NCBI RefSeq assembly: GCF_029892565.1
Contig: NZ_JARXVH010000030.1
Location: forward strand, 1 to 64,000
Origin: Streptomyces pseudovenezuelae
GTDB taxonomy: Bacteria; Actinomycetota; Actinomycetes; Streptomycetales; Streptomycetaceae
Length of the DNA: 64,000 nt
Direction of reading: 5' to 3'
Part shown: piece by piece, positions 34,687-43,057 of the stretch
How positions within the stretch are numbered: position 1 is the stretch's first letter
Layout of the letters: every line of letters starts with the position of its first letter
Position numbers and translations under genes: made by a program
Notes under the pieces: generated by a model
Told to the model about the DNA's origin: nothing
Database searches by the model: none
The model's input: the letters and a program-made list of their open reading frames with translations, nothing else

Positions 34687-36079
34687 GCCCGCTCCTGGGC
34701 ACCGACACCGTCACCGTCAATCCGTGCGGCTCATGCGGGCCGTACGAGATGTCGCCCCCGCCCGCCGCGAGCAACGCGCGGGAGATGGACAGCCCGAGCC
34801 CCGACCCTTTGACGTTCTGATGCCGCCCACTACGCCAGAAACGGTCCCCCACCCGGGCAAGTTCCTCATCCGTCAGACCAGGCCCGTCGTCGGTGACCAC
34901 GACCTTCGAGACGGCCCCGTCGACCAGGACCACGACCTCCACGGCCTCGTCCTCCGGCGTGAACTTGATCGCGTTGTCGATCACCGCGTCCAGTGCGCTG
35001 GAAAGGGTGATCGGATCGGCCCACGCGGTGGTGGCCGGGCAGTCCGCCACCAGCCGCACCCCCTTCGCCTCAGCGGTCGGCGTCCAGGCGGCAACCCGCT
35101 CCGCGGTCAACGCACCGATGTCCGTGATCCTCAGATCCGCCTCGGTGTGCTCGGCCAACGCGAGATCGAGCAGGTCGTCAAGAACCTCGGCAAGCCGCTT
35201 GCCCTCGGTACGGACCGACGCGATCTCCTCGTTGCCCTCGGGCAGTTCGAGGGCGAGCAGCTCGATACGCAACAGCAGCGCCGCGAGCGGGTTGCGCAAC
35301 TGGTGCGAGGCATCGGCGACGAACGCCCGCTGCTGCTCCAGCACCTCCTCCACGTTGTCCGCCATCTCGTTGAACGCCCCGGCCAGCCGCTGAAGTTCCG
35401 GCGGCCCGCCCGCCGCCGCGACCCTCGACTTCAACCGCCCACTCGCGATCGCGTGCGTCGTGGCATCGAGAACCCGCACGGGCCGAAGCACCCACCCGGT
35501 CAGCCGAAGCGCGGCGCCGACGGCCAGCAGCATCGCGGCGATCTCGCCCGCCCCGATGACCAGCCAGCCGTGGAGGATCCGCGAACGCATGTGCCCCGTG
35601 GGCGAGTCGGTGACGACGACCGCGACGACGTCGCCGTCCCGGATCACCGGTGAGGCCACGACGAGACGGTTCCGCTGCCAGGGCCACACCTGCTTCGGGT
35701 CGTGGCTGCGCCGGCTGAGCCTCGCCTCGGCGAACGCGTCGCGCACCACACCCTCGTCAGGCAGGAAGAACGTCGCCGGAGCCTGCGCCATAGGGATGTC
35801 GGTGCGGCAGAACACCCCCGCCCGGATGCCGTAGACGCCGTAGTAGCTGTCGAGTTCGCTGCTGAGCGTGCGCAGGCGTTCGTCCGTGGACGTGGCGGTG
35901 GAGCTGCACGCGTCGGTGACGAACTGGGCGAGCGAGGCGAAGCGCGCGGTGTCGTCGATCCGGTCGACGACCACGTCCTGCTGCTCGGCGGCGGCCACGC
36001 TCACGGCGAGCGGAATGCCGAGCGCGAGCAGCATGGCCGCCATCAGGACGATGAGCAGCGGAAGAAGCCGTGTACGCAC
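34676..36079 (-). CDS. gluK: Sensor histidine kinase of the glutamate two-component system (GluK-like)
   Basis: The 467-residue kinase has a first membrane helix (LIVLMAAMLLALGIPLAVSV), a ~130-residue extracellular domain with cysteines (TDACSS, FCRTD), a second helix (WLVIGAGEIAAMLLAVGAAL), HAMP, the phospho-His in ASHQLRNPLAALLL, and N and G boxes (DNAIKF, DDGPGLTDEE, GSGLGLSI). It lies nine bases after the response regulator and next to gluABCD. This order matches the GluR-GluK system of S. coelicolor, which senses extracellular glutamate. The symbol rests on that synteny. Confidence 0.88.
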   Translation of the reverse strand: MRTRLLPLLIVLMAAMLLALGIPLAVSVAAAEQQDVVVDRIDDTARFASLAQFVTDACSSTATSTDERLRTLSSELDSYYGVYGIRAGVFCRTDIPMAQAPATFFLPDEGVVRDAFAEARLSRRSHDPKQVWPWQRNRLVVASPVIRDGDVVAVVVTDSPTGHMRSRILHGWLVIGAGEIAAMLLAVGAALRLTGWVLRPVRVLDATTHAIASGRLKSRVAAAGGPPELQRLAGAFNEMADNVEEVLEQQRAFVADASHQLRNPLAALLLRIELLALELPEGNEEIASVRTEGKRLAEVLDDLLDLALAEHTEADLRITDIGALTAERVAAWTPTAEAKGVRLVADCPATTAWADPITLSSALDAVIDNAIKFTPEDEAVEVVVLVDGAVSKVVVTDDGPGLTDEELARVGDRFWRSGRHQNVKGSGLGLSISRALLAAGGGDISYGPHEPHGLTVTVSVPRSGPTA

Positions 36080-36088
36080 CCGTGCCCG

Positions 36089-36775
36089 CTACACGCCCGG
36101 CGCGACGAGCCGGTAGCCGACCCCGCGCACGGTCTCGATCAGCGCGGGCATGCGCAACTTGGCGCGCAGGGACGCGACGTGCACCTCCAGGGTGCGTCCG
36201 GTCCCTTCCCAACTCGTGCGCCACACCTCGCTGATGATCTGCTCCCGGCGGAAGACGACTCCGGGGCGCTGCGCGAGCAACGCCAGCAGATCGAACTCCT
36301 TGCGGGTGAGTTGGACAACCGAACCGTCCACGCTGACCTGGCGGGTGGGCAGTTCGATGAGTACGGGGCCCAGGCGCAGCGAGGTGTCGGCGCCCCCGGC
36401 CGCGTCCTCGTGGACGGTGCGCCGGCTGACGGCGTGGATCCGGGCGAGCAGTTCCCCGGTGTCGTAGGGCTTCACCACGTAGTCGTCGGCGCCGAGGTTG
36501 AGGCCGTGGATGCGGGAGCGGACGTCGGCGCGCGCGGTGACCATGATCACCGGGGTGCTGGTGCGTTTGCGGATCTTGCCGCAGACCTCGTAGCCGTCCT
36601 GGTCGGGCAGCCCGAGGTCGAGCAGGACGACCCCGAAGCCGTCCCCCTCGGGGACGAGTGCCTGCAGGGCCTCCTCGCCACTGCGCGCGTGCGTGACGTC
36701 GAAGCCGTGCCGCGCGAGGACCGCGGACAGAGCGGCAGCGACATGGTTGTCGTCCTCGACGAGGAGCAGTCTCAT
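36089..36775 (-). CDS. gluR: OmpR-family response regulator (GluR-like)
   Basis: The 228-residue regulator has a receiver domain (LLLVEDDNHV, phospho-Asp in VVLLDLGLPDQDG, Lys in YVVKPYDTGEL) and a winged-helix DNA-binding domain (RKEFDLLALLAQRPG, RTLEVHVASLRAKL). The ATG is preceded by AGGGGG at six bases. It is divergent from gluABCD across a 299-bp region with direct repeats suited to an OmpR-type dimer. In S. coelicolor GluR activates gluABCD and also affects antibiotic production; the same role is inferred here. Confidence 0.88.
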   Translation of the reverse strand: MRLLLVEDDNHVAAALSAVLARHGFDVTHARSGEEALQALVPEGDGFGVVLLDLGLPDQDGYEVCGKIRKRTSTPVIMVTARADVRSRIHGLNLGADDYVVKPYDTGELLARIHAVSRRTVHEDAAGGADTSLRLGPVLIELPTRQVSVDGSVVQLTRKEFDLLALLAQRPGVVFRREQIISEVWRTSWEGTGRTLEVHVASLRAKLRMPALIETVRGVGYRLVAPGV

Positions 36776-36988
36776 CCGGGCCCCCTTCGGTTCACCAGCC
36801 ATGCGAACAGGATGGGTACAAAACACGTGCGTACGCGCGCGTGCACCACCGCAGTCACGCTGATGGACGAGGACGCCGTCAAGCCGGTTCCGGTTGCAGG
36901 GCCCTTCCGTTACCCGGCCGATACGAGCCACGAGGGCAAGTGCGGGACAAGTGCTACGACACGTGTCCGATTGCTATCGGATCGTGAT

Positions 36989-37007
36989 GCTCAGATTCCG
37001 CTCAGAT
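36989..37007 (+). promoter_or_regulatory. Candidate GluR operator: direct repeat with 11-bp period
   Basis: GCTCAGAT occurs at 36989-36996 and again at 37000-37007, an 11-bp period that puts both half-sites on one DNA face. This is the usual arrangement for OmpR/PhoB-type regulators. It lies 68 bases before the gluA start in the gluR-gluA divergent region. Confidence 0.5.
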
Positions 37008-37074
37008 CTACAGACGCTGGCATTACCTCCTCATTACTGTCCTCCGCAACCGAGGAGGACGGAGCCCGATAGCG

Positions 37075-37851
37075 ATGACCGAAGTATCGGTGGCCAAGGA
37101 AGACCTGGTCCCAACCGGCGAACTGGTCGTCCTGAAGAGCGTCAACAAGCACTTCGGCGCGTTGCACGTACTCCAGGACATCGACCTGACGATCGCCCGC
37201 GGCGAGGTCGTCGTCGTGATCGGGCCCTCCGGGTCCGGTAAGTCCACCCTGTGCCGCACCATCAACCGACTGGAGACCGTCGACTCCGGTTCGATCGCGA
37301 TCGACGGCAAGCCCCTGCCCCAGGAGGGCAAGGAGCTGGCCCGGCTGCGCGCCGACGTCGGGATGGTCTTCCAGTCCTTCAACCTCTTCGCGCACAAGAC
37401 AGTGCTCGAGAACGTGGTGCTGGGCCAGATCAAGGTCCGCAAGGCGGACCGCAAGAAGGCCGAGGAGAAGGCCCGGACGCTGCTCGACCGGGTCGGCGTG
37501 AGCACGCAGGCCGACAAGTACCCCGCACAGCTCTCCGGCGGCCAGCAGCAGCGCGTCGCCATCGCGCGCGCCCTGGCCATGGACCCGAAGGTGATGCTCT
37601 TCGACGAGCCGACCTCCGCGCTCGACCCGGAGATGATCAACGAGGTCCTGGAGGTCATGCAGCAGCTCGCCCGCGACGGCATGACCATGATCGTCGTCAC
37701 CCACGAGATGGGATTCGCCCGATCGGCGGCGAACCGCGTGGTCTTCATGGCCGACGGCCGGATCGTCGAGGAAGCTGCGCCCGACCAGTTCTTCAGCAAC
37801 CCGCGCAGTGACCGCGCCAAGGACTTCCTGTCGAAGATCCTGCACCACTGA
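37075..37851 (+). CDS. gluA: Glutamate ABC transporter ATP-binding protein
   Basis: The 258-residue ATPase has Walker A (GPSGSGKST), Q-loop (MVFQSFNLFAHKTV), signature (LSGGQQQRVAIARAL), Walker B (VMLFDEPTSALDPE) and H-loop (VVTHEMGFA). It is of the polar amino acid (GlnQ/HisP) type. It heads gluABCD, which imports glutamate. GGAG ten bases upstream is the likely ribosome site. The leader has a 7-bp hairpin (37039-37060), and the bases around the start (37066-37076) are complementary, with one mismatch, to 36970-36980. Confidence 0.95.
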   Translation: MTEVSVAKEDLVPTGELVVLKSVNKHFGALHVLQDIDLTIARGEVVVVIGPSGSGKSTLCRTINRLETVDSGSIAIDGKPLPQEGKELARLRADVGMVFQSFNLFAHKTVLENVVLGQIKVRKADRKKAEEKARTLLDRVGVSTQADKYPAQLSGGQQQRVAIARALAMDPKVMLFDEPTSALDPEMINEVLEVMQQLARDGMTMIVVTHEMGFARSAANRVVFMADGRIVEEAAPDQFFSNPRSDRAKDFLSKILHH

Positions 37852-37922
37852 CGCACCGTCACCTGCCGCACCGTCCCGGACGGCCCTCAGCCTTTCTCCT
37901 CACCAGCCAAAGGATGTTCTCC

Positions 37923-38774
37923 ATGAAGCTCCGCAAGATCACCGCCGCCACGGCCGCAGTGCTCGCCCTCGGCCTGGCCGCCACGGCGTGCGGTTCCAGC
38001 GACGACGACAGCGACAGCGGCTCCTCCGCCAGCAGCGGAGGCGGCGGCAAGATCAAGGTCGGCATCAAGTACGACCAGCCGGGCATCGGCCTCAAGGAGC
38101 CGGACGGCTCCTTCTCCGGCTTCGACGTGGACGTGGCGACGTACGTGGCCAAGCAGCTCGGCTACGAGCCCAACCAGATCGATTGGGTCGAGACCAAGAG
38201 CGCCGACCGTGAGACCGCGATCTCCCGCGGCGACGTCAAGTTCATCGCGGCCAGCTACTCGATCAACGACGAGCGCAAGGCGAAGGTCGACTTCGCCGGC
38301 CCGTACCTGCTGGCCCACCAGGACCTGCTGGTCAAGACCGACTCGGACATCTCCAAGGGCACGGACCTCAACGGCAAGAAGCTGTGTTCCGTGACCGGGT
38401 CCACCTCGGCGCAGAACATCCACGACACGATCGCTCCGAAGGCCCAGCTGAAGGAGTACAGCGGCTACTCGGAGTGCATCGCCGCCCTGCAGAACGGCGC
38501 CGTGGACGCCGTGACCACGGACGACTCGATCCTCGCGGGCTTCGCCGCGCAGGACAAGTACAAGGGCCAGTTCAAGCTCGCCGGGCTCAAGCTCAGCAAC
38601 GAGAACTACGGCATCGGCCTGAAGAAGGGCGACTCCGCGACCCTCGGCAAGATCAACGACGCCCTGACGAAGATGGTCAGCGACGGCTCCTGGCAGAAGG
38701 CGGTCGACGCCAACTTCGGCCCGGCCAACTACAAGAACGACCCCGCCCCGAAGATCGGCGACATCGTCAAGTAG
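37923..38774 (+). CDS. gluB: Glutamate ABC transporter substrate-binding lipoprotein
   Basis: The 283-residue type II periplasmic-binding-fold lipoprotein has signal peptide and lipobox LAATAC (Cys about residue 23), a Ser/Asp linker, then KIKVGIKYDQPGIGLKEPDG, FSGFDVDVATYVAKQLGY and GNYGIG-like NENYGIGLKKGD. ATG 37923 is preferred over the ATG at 37914, because AGGA is eight bases before it but touches the earlier one. A strong hairpin follows the gene before gluC. Confidence 0.94.
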   Translation: MKLRKITAATAAVLALGLAATACGSSDDDSDSGSSASSGGGGKIKVGIKYDQPGIGLKEPDGSFSGFDVDVATYVAKQLGYEPNQIDWVETKSADRETAISRGDVKFIAASYSINDERKAKVDFAGPYLLAHQDLLVKTDSDISKGTDLNGKKLCSVTGSTSAQNIHDTIAPKAQLKEYSGYSECIAALQNGAVDAVTTDDSILAGFAAQDKYKGQFKLAGLKLSNENYGIGLKKGDSATLGKINDALTKMVSDGSWQKAVDANFGPANYKNDPAPKIGDIVK

Positions 38775-38807
38775 TCCCCGGCCGAGGCCGGGCACCGCAG
38801 GGTTCCC

Positions 38808-38847
38808 GGGGCGTGCCGCCGCCGCGCTGACGGCGGCGGCGCGCCCC
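38808..38847 (+). terminator. Strong intercistronic hairpin after gluB
   Basis: A 16-bp stem (38808-38823 with 38832-38847, one G-T pair) closes an 8-base loop between gluB and gluC. It has no T run. Such hairpins after binding-protein genes usually act as partial terminators or RNA stabilisers, so that the binding protein is made in excess over the permeases. Confidence 0.7.
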
Positions 38848-38887
38848 GCCCTCTTCGTACGCCACACACCCGGAAGCGCGGGAGATC

Positions 38888-39556
38888 GTGTTCGACTTTC
38901 TTGAAGGTTACGACGTCCTCGGGGCGTTCTGGATGACGGTGAAACTCACCGCTCTGTCCGCCCTCGGCTCCCTGGTCTGGGGCACCCTGCTGGCCGCGAT
39001 GCGGGTCAGCCCGGTCCCGCTGATGCGCGGGTTCGGCACCGCCTACGTCAACATCGTCCGCAACATCCCCCTGACGGTCATCATCGTCTTCTCCTCGCTC
39101 GGCCTCGCCGACGTCTTCGGCATGACGCTGGGCGCGTCCGACGACTTCGCGGCCCAGGGCTTCCGTCTCGCGATCCTCGGCCTCGCCGCCTACCACGCGG
39201 CCTTCGTCTGCGAGGCGATCCGCTCCGGCATCAACACGGTGCCCATGGGACAGGCCGAGGCGGCCCGCGCCATCGGACTGAGCTTCAGTCAGACGCTCCG
39301 GCTCGTCGTACTGCCGCAGGCGTTCCGTTCGGTCATCGGCCCGCTGGCCAACGTACTGATCGCACTCACCAAGAACACCACCGTGGCGGCCGCGATCGGC
39401 GTGGCCGAGGCGGCCTATCTGATGAAGAAGATGATCGAGAACGAGGCGCAGACGCTGCTCATCGGTGTGGTGTTCGCCTTCGGGTTCGTGGTTCTGACCC
39501 TGCCCACCGGCCTCATCCTGGGCTGGCTCGGCAAGCGACTGGCGGTGAAGCGATGA
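38888..39556 (+). CDS. gluC: Glutamate ABC transporter permease
   Basis: The 222-residue membrane protein has about five helices and the ABC permease EAA loop (EAARAIGLSFSQTLRLVVLPQA). The N-terminal part (FWMTVKLTALSALGSLVWGTLL) is typical of HisM/GltK-type permeases. The GTG start has GGAG four bases upstream. The stop overlaps the gluD start (ATGA), so translation is coupled. It should pair with GluD as a heterodimeric channel. Confidence 0.94.
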   Translation: MFDFLEGYDVLGAFWMTVKLTALSALGSLVWGTLLAAMRVSPVPLMRGFGTAYVNIVRNIPLTVIIVFSSLGLADVFGMTLGASDDFAAQGFRLAILGLAAYHAAFVCEAIRSGINTVPMGQAEAARAIGLSFSQTLRLVVLPQAFRSVIGPLANVLIALTKNTTVAAAIGVAEAAYLMKKMIENEAQTLLIGVVFAFGFVVLTLPTGLILGWLGKRLAVKR

Positions 39557-40464
39557 GCTCCGTTCTCTACGACTCCCCCGGCCCCCGTGCCAGACGGCGC
39601 AACGTCGTCCTCTCGGTGGTCTTCCTCGTCCTGCTCGCCCTGGCCCTGTGGTGGGTCTGGCAGAAGATGGACGACAAGAACCAGCTGAGGTGGCCCCTGT
39701 GGGAGCCCTTCACCACCTCGGAAGCCTGGACGACGTATCTGCTGCCGGGCCTCGGCAACACCCTGAAGGCCGCCGCGCTCGCCATGGTCATCGCGCTCCC
39801 TCTGGGTGCGTTCTTCGGCATCTCGCGCATGTCCGAACACCGGTGGGTGCGGGTGCCGGCCGGCGTGGTGGTCGAGTTCTTCCGCTCGATCCCGGTCCTG
39901 CTGCTGATGCTGTTCGCCAACGAGGTCTACGCCCGCTCCTCCGGCGTGAGCAGCGAGGACCGGCCGATGTACGCGGTCGTGACGGGCCTGGTGCTCTACA
40001 ACGCCTCGGTGCTCGCCGAGATCGTCCGGGCCGGCATCCTCGCGCTGCCCCGGGGACAGACGGAGGCGGCCTACGCGATCGGCCTGCGCAAGGGCCAGAC
40101 GATGACCAGCATCCTGCTGCCACAGTCCGTCACGGCCATGCTCCCGGCCATCGTCAGCCAGCTCGTGGTCATCGTGAAGGACACCGCGCTCGGCGGCGTG
40201 ATGATCGGCTACGCCGAGCTGCTCACCGCGCGCAGCACGCTGGCGGCCAACTACGCCAACGTCATCCCGAGCTTCATCGTGGTCGCGATCATCTTCATCG
40301 CCGTCAACTTCCTCCTCACCAGCTTCGCGAGCTGGCTGGAGGGCCGGCTGCGCCGCAGCAAGCGCAGCACCGGCGCGGTCCTGGGCGCCGAGAAGGTGGA
40401 GGACCTCAACCCCGCGGGAGTGTCCGGCTCCTTCGGTACCGGAACCGGCGGCGGCGGGATCTGA
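39553..40464 (+). CDS. gluD: Glutamate ABC transporter permease
   Basis: The 303-residue permease has an EAA loop (EAAYAIGLRKGQTMTSILLPQS) and FFRSIPVLLLMLFANE in a membrane helix. It is longer than GluC, with an extra N-terminal helix (NVVLSVVFLVLLALALWWVW) and a Gly-rich tail (GTGTGGGGI). It starts inside the gluC stop. A perfect hairpin terminator 26 bases after its stop closes the operon. Confidence 0.94.
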   Translation: MSSVLYDSPGPRARRRNVVLSVVFLVLLALALWWVWQKMDDKNQLRWPLWEPFTTSEAWTTYLLPGLGNTLKAAALAMVIALPLGAFFGISRMSEHRWVRVPAGVVVEFFRSIPVLLLMLFANEVYARSSGVSSEDRPMYAVVTGLVLYNASVLAEIVRAGILALPRGQTEAAYAIGLRKGQTMTSILLPQSVTAMLPAIVSQLVVIVKDTALGGVMIGYAELLTARSTLAANYANVIPSFIVVAIIFIAVNFLLTSFASWLEGRLRRSKRSTGAVLGAEKVEDLNPAGVSGSFGTGTGGGGI

Positions 40465-40489
40465 TGATCGGTCAACTCGCTTGACCCAC

Positions 40490-40523
40490 ACGGAGGCAGT
40501 GGCATGATCGCCACTGCCTCCGT
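40490..40523 (+). terminator. Terminator of the gluABCD operon
   Basis: A perfect 14-bp stem (ACGGAGGCAGTGGC with its complement) closes a 6-base loop, ATGATC. It is downstream of gluD and upstream of the monooxygenase gene. Confidence 0.88.
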
Positions 40524-40639
40524 CACTTGACGCAAGCACCGGCAATGGGTTGCATACGTTCTGTGATCGTGCACCCTGCCCCACCTTCCTGTTCACATGC
40601 GTCCCTCAGGACACCGTCGCGGGCAGGGGGCGCCGCGCC

Positions 40640-42259
40640 GTGGACCCGGTGATCATCGTCGGGGCGGGGCCCGTCGGGCTCACCCTGGCCCTTGCCCTGG
40701 CGCGTCAGGAAGTCCCCTCGGTCGTGCTCGACGAGGGTCCCGGCAAGGACGAACCGCGCCCCGCGCGCACCGTCGTCCTGCGGGAGGACACCACCGCCCT
40801 CGTCGAGCGGCTGACCGGCATCCGCCTCGCCGACCTGGGCGTTCACTGGGCCGGATGGCGGTCGCTGCGACGCAAGCAGGTGATGCGCGAGGTCACGTTC
40901 GGCACCCCCGACGAACCCGCCCCCCTGCACATCGCCCAGCACGTACTGACCGGCGCCCTGCGCCAGGCACTGGCCGGTGAGCGGCTGGTCAAGGTCGCCG
41001 TGGACAGCCGCCTCGACACCATCGAGCAGGAGCCCTCGGGCATCACCGCCCACACCCGCGGCCCGAAGGGCACCTGGTGGCGCGGCAGCCACCTGGTCGG
41101 CTGCGACGGCCCGCGCTCGACGGTCCGCAAACTCCAGGACATCCGCTTCCCGGGCCGTACGGCCGTGGAGCGACACGCCGTGGCCGCGCTGCGCACGGAA
41201 CTTCCGTGGGGCGGTGAGGCGTTGCTCCATCGGATGCCGCCGTGGCGGACGTCGGGCCCCTCGGGCGGGGAGGTGACCGGACGCCCGCTCCCGGACGGGG
41301 TGTGGCGCCTGGACTGGCTGCTGCCGCCGGGCAAGGACCTGGTCACACCCGAGCTGCTGCTGGCCCGCATCCGCGAGACCCTGTCCGGCTGGACGGGCGG
41401 CGGGACACCGTCGTACGAACTCCTCGACACCGGCGTCCACACGGTCCACCACCGGCTGGCCCGGCGTTGGCGCAGGGGCCGGATCTTCCTGGCCGGGGAC
41501 GCGGCGCACCTGCTCGGCGCGTTTGGCACGCAGGGGCTCGACGAGGGGCTGAGGGACGCCGACAACCTCGCCTGGAAGCTGGCGCTTGCCTGGCACCACG
41601 GGCCGCACGAGGCGCTGCTCGACAGCTACCAGGCGGAGCGGCGCGGGGCGGTCGCCGCCCGGCTGCGCGCCGCCGACCAGGTGCTGCCGCTGCTGCGCGG
41701 GGGCGGCGGGCTGCGCGCGTACGTTCCGGGCGCCGCCCGCGGGAACGACGCGCTGCTCACGGACGGTCACCTGGGGCACGGGGCGCTCGGCGCGCCGGGG
41801 GCGTACGATGCCTCGCCGCTCGCACCCCGCCACCTCGAAGGCGAGGTGCCGGTGGACACGCCGCCAGGGGCGCCGGTCGACGATGTGCGGGTGACCGCCG
41901 AGGACGGCGCGTTCGTGGGGCTGCGGGAGCGGCTCGGGCGCGGTGCGCTGCTGGTCGTCCTGGTCGCGCCGGGCACCGGCGTGTGGGACCGCAAGCACTG
42001 GGTGACCGCCGGGATCATGCCCCGCCTCGCGGCCGCGGTGGCCGCGCTGCCGCACCCCGCCGAGCTGCTGGTCGCCGAGAGCTACCCGGGCGCCGCCGCG
42101 CACACCGTGCTGCTGGTCCGGCCCGACGGCCACCTCGTGACCTCGCTCAACGGGGTGCGCCCGGCCGACCTGTACGCGGCCGCGGAAGCGGCGCTGGGCG
42201 GCCCGGCCAAGGCGGAGTCCTCGACGGCGGGGGCGGGCGCGGCGGCCGGATCCCGCTGA
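40640..42259 (+). CDS. FAD-dependent aromatic-type monooxygenase
   Basis: The 539-residue class A flavoprotein monooxygenase has the N-terminal Rossmann motif (VIIVGAGPVGLTLALALAR), the DG motif (LVGCDGPRSTVRKL, about residue 155) and the GD motif (GRIFLAGDAAHLLGAFGTQGLDEGLRDADNLAWKL, given here as separate blocks ending near residue 305). A C-terminal thioredoxin-like domain follows. Such enzymes hydroxylate phenols or polyketides. GTG 40640 is chosen because the Rossmann strand starts two codons later and a GGGGG run lies about ten bases upstream; longer frames lack support. It stands alone between two terminator-like repeats. The substrate is unknown. Confidence 0.87.
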   Translation: MDPVIIVGAGPVGLTLALALARQEVPSVVLDEGPGKDEPRPARTVVLREDTTALVERLTGIRLADLGVHWAGWRSLRRKQVMREVTFGTPDEPAPLHIAQHVLTGALRQALAGERLVKVAVDSRLDTIEQEPSGITAHTRGPKGTWWRGSHLVGCDGPRSTVRKLQDIRFPGRTAVERHAVAALRTELPWGGEALLHRMPPWRTSGPSGGEVTGRPLPDGVWRLDWLLPPGKDLVTPELLLARIRETLSGWTGGGTPSYELLDTGVHTVHHRLARRWRRGRIFLAGDAAHLLGAFGTQGLDEGLRDADNLAWKLALAWHHGPHEALLDSYQAERRGAVAARLRAADQVLPLLRGGGGLRAYVPGAARGNDALLTDGHLGHGALGAPGAYDASPLAPRHLEGEVPVDTPPGAPVDDVRVTAEDGAFVGLRERLGRGALLVVLVAPGTGVWDRKHWVTAGIMPRLAAAVAALPHPAELLVAESYPGAAAHTVLLVRPDGHLVTSLNGVRPADLYAAAEAALGGPAKAESSTAGAGAAAGSR

Positions 42260-42291
42260 TATCTCGTGCTCGCTGTCACTGAGATCGTCAT

Positions 42292-42330
42292 ACTCACTGT
42301 CACTGTGCGGTCCACATAGTGACAGTGAGT
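42292..42330. promoter_or_regulatory. Perfect 13-bp inverted repeat touching the cdo-operon -35 box
   Basis: ACTCACTGTCACT (42292-42304) is followed 13 bases later by its exact complement (42318-42330). A further partial copy of the half-site lies at about 42270-42283. The right arm ends in the first base of the candidate -35. It could be an operator, or a terminator for the monooxygenase gene, but it has no T run. Confidence 0.6.
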
Positions 42331-42358
42331 TGACCGGCCCGCACCGCCATGGTGTACT
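42330..42358 (+). promoter_or_regulatory. Candidate promoter of the leader peptide-cdo-rhodanese operon
   Basis: TTGACC (42330-42335), a 17-base spacer and TGTACT (42353-42358) form a good vegetative promoter. The -10 ends seven bases before the leader-peptide GTG at 42366, which predicts a leaderless start there. Confidence 0.6.
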
Positions 42359-42365
42359 CCGGATC

Positions 42366-42452
42366 GTGACCGACACCTGTGTGCGCCTGTGGCGGAGGGT
42401 CCATATGGACCTGATCCGCTATGCGGGCTGCGTGTGTCGCCCGTCCTGCTGA
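42366..42452 (+). CDS. Cysteine-rich leader peptide (putative attenuator), 28 residues
   Basis: A 28-codon frame holds VRLWRRVHMDLIRYAG followed by CVCRPSC and a stop. The basic R-x-H-x-D-L core and the C-terminal cysteine cluster match the short leader peptides found upstream of sulfur genes in actinobacteria. Four of the 28 codons are Cys, three of them in the last seven. The GTG is seven bases from a -10 box, so the RNA may start at the codon. An internal ATG (42405) with GGAGG six bases upstream could also be used. The frame ends 77 bases before the cysteine dioxygenase gene, and a GC-rich hairpin can form in between (about 42471-42509). Confidence 0.75.
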   Translation: MTDTCVRLWRRVHMDLIRYAGCVCRPSC

Positions 42453-42529
42453 ATTCGCATCCCTTTCTCCTTCGCGCGCCGCCCTCGTACGCCGCGCGCG
42501 CTCCGCGAACGCACTTCAGGACGGTTCCC

Positions 42530-43057
42530 GTGTCTGTCTCTCCCTCCGCGTCCCCTGCCGTCGCCGCGCCGACGCAGGCCGACCTCCTCGACTTCGTACG
42601 GCGCACCGCCGCCGACGCCGAGCTGATCTCCTCCCTCCCGCTCGACCCGGAGGGCCGCACCTGGATCCGGCTCGAAGGCCCCGGCGGCAGCGAGGCCTGG
42701 CTGATCGGCTGGCCGCCCGGCACGGGCACCGGCTGGCACGACCACGCCGAGTCGGTCGGCGCGTTCCTGACGGCGGCCGGTGAGCTCAAGGAGCACGCGC
42801 TCGCCGCCCGGCTGCCCGCCGACGGCTGGAAGACCCTGGAACTCAGCGACGACGTGGACCGCGAGCGCGAACTGCCCGCCGGCAAGGGCCGCGCCTTCGG
42901 CCACCACCACGTCCACGAGGTCCTCAACGAGTCGACCGAGCAGCACGCGATCTCCGTCCACGCCTACTACCCGCCCCTCCCCCAGATCCGCCGCTACAGC
43001 CGCACGGGCCAGATCCTGCGTCTGGAGCACGTGGAGCGCCCGGAGGACTGGCAGTGA
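42530..43057 (+). CDS. Cysteine dioxygenase-family cupin protein
   Basis: Cysteine dioxygenase oxidises L-cysteine to cysteine sulfinate at a three-histidine iron site. The 175-residue cupin has the first metal motif in GTGWHDHAESVGAF (HxH) and a third His in GHHHVHEVLN, with the C-terminal AISVHAYYPPLPQIRRY block of bacterial CDO proteins. The GTG at 42530 has AGGA nine bases upstream and gives the normal N terminus. The stop overlaps the rhodanese start (GTGA), so the two are coupled. A cysteine-rich leader precedes it. Confidence 0.85.
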   Translation: MSVSPSASPAVAAPTQADLLDFVRRTAADAELISSLPLDPEGRTWIRLEGPGGSEAWLIGWPPGTGTGWHDHAESVGAFLTAAGELKEHALAARLPADGWKTLELSDDVDRERELPAGKGRAFGHHHVHEVLNESTEQHAISVHAYYPPLPQIRRYSRTGQILRLEHVERPEDWQ

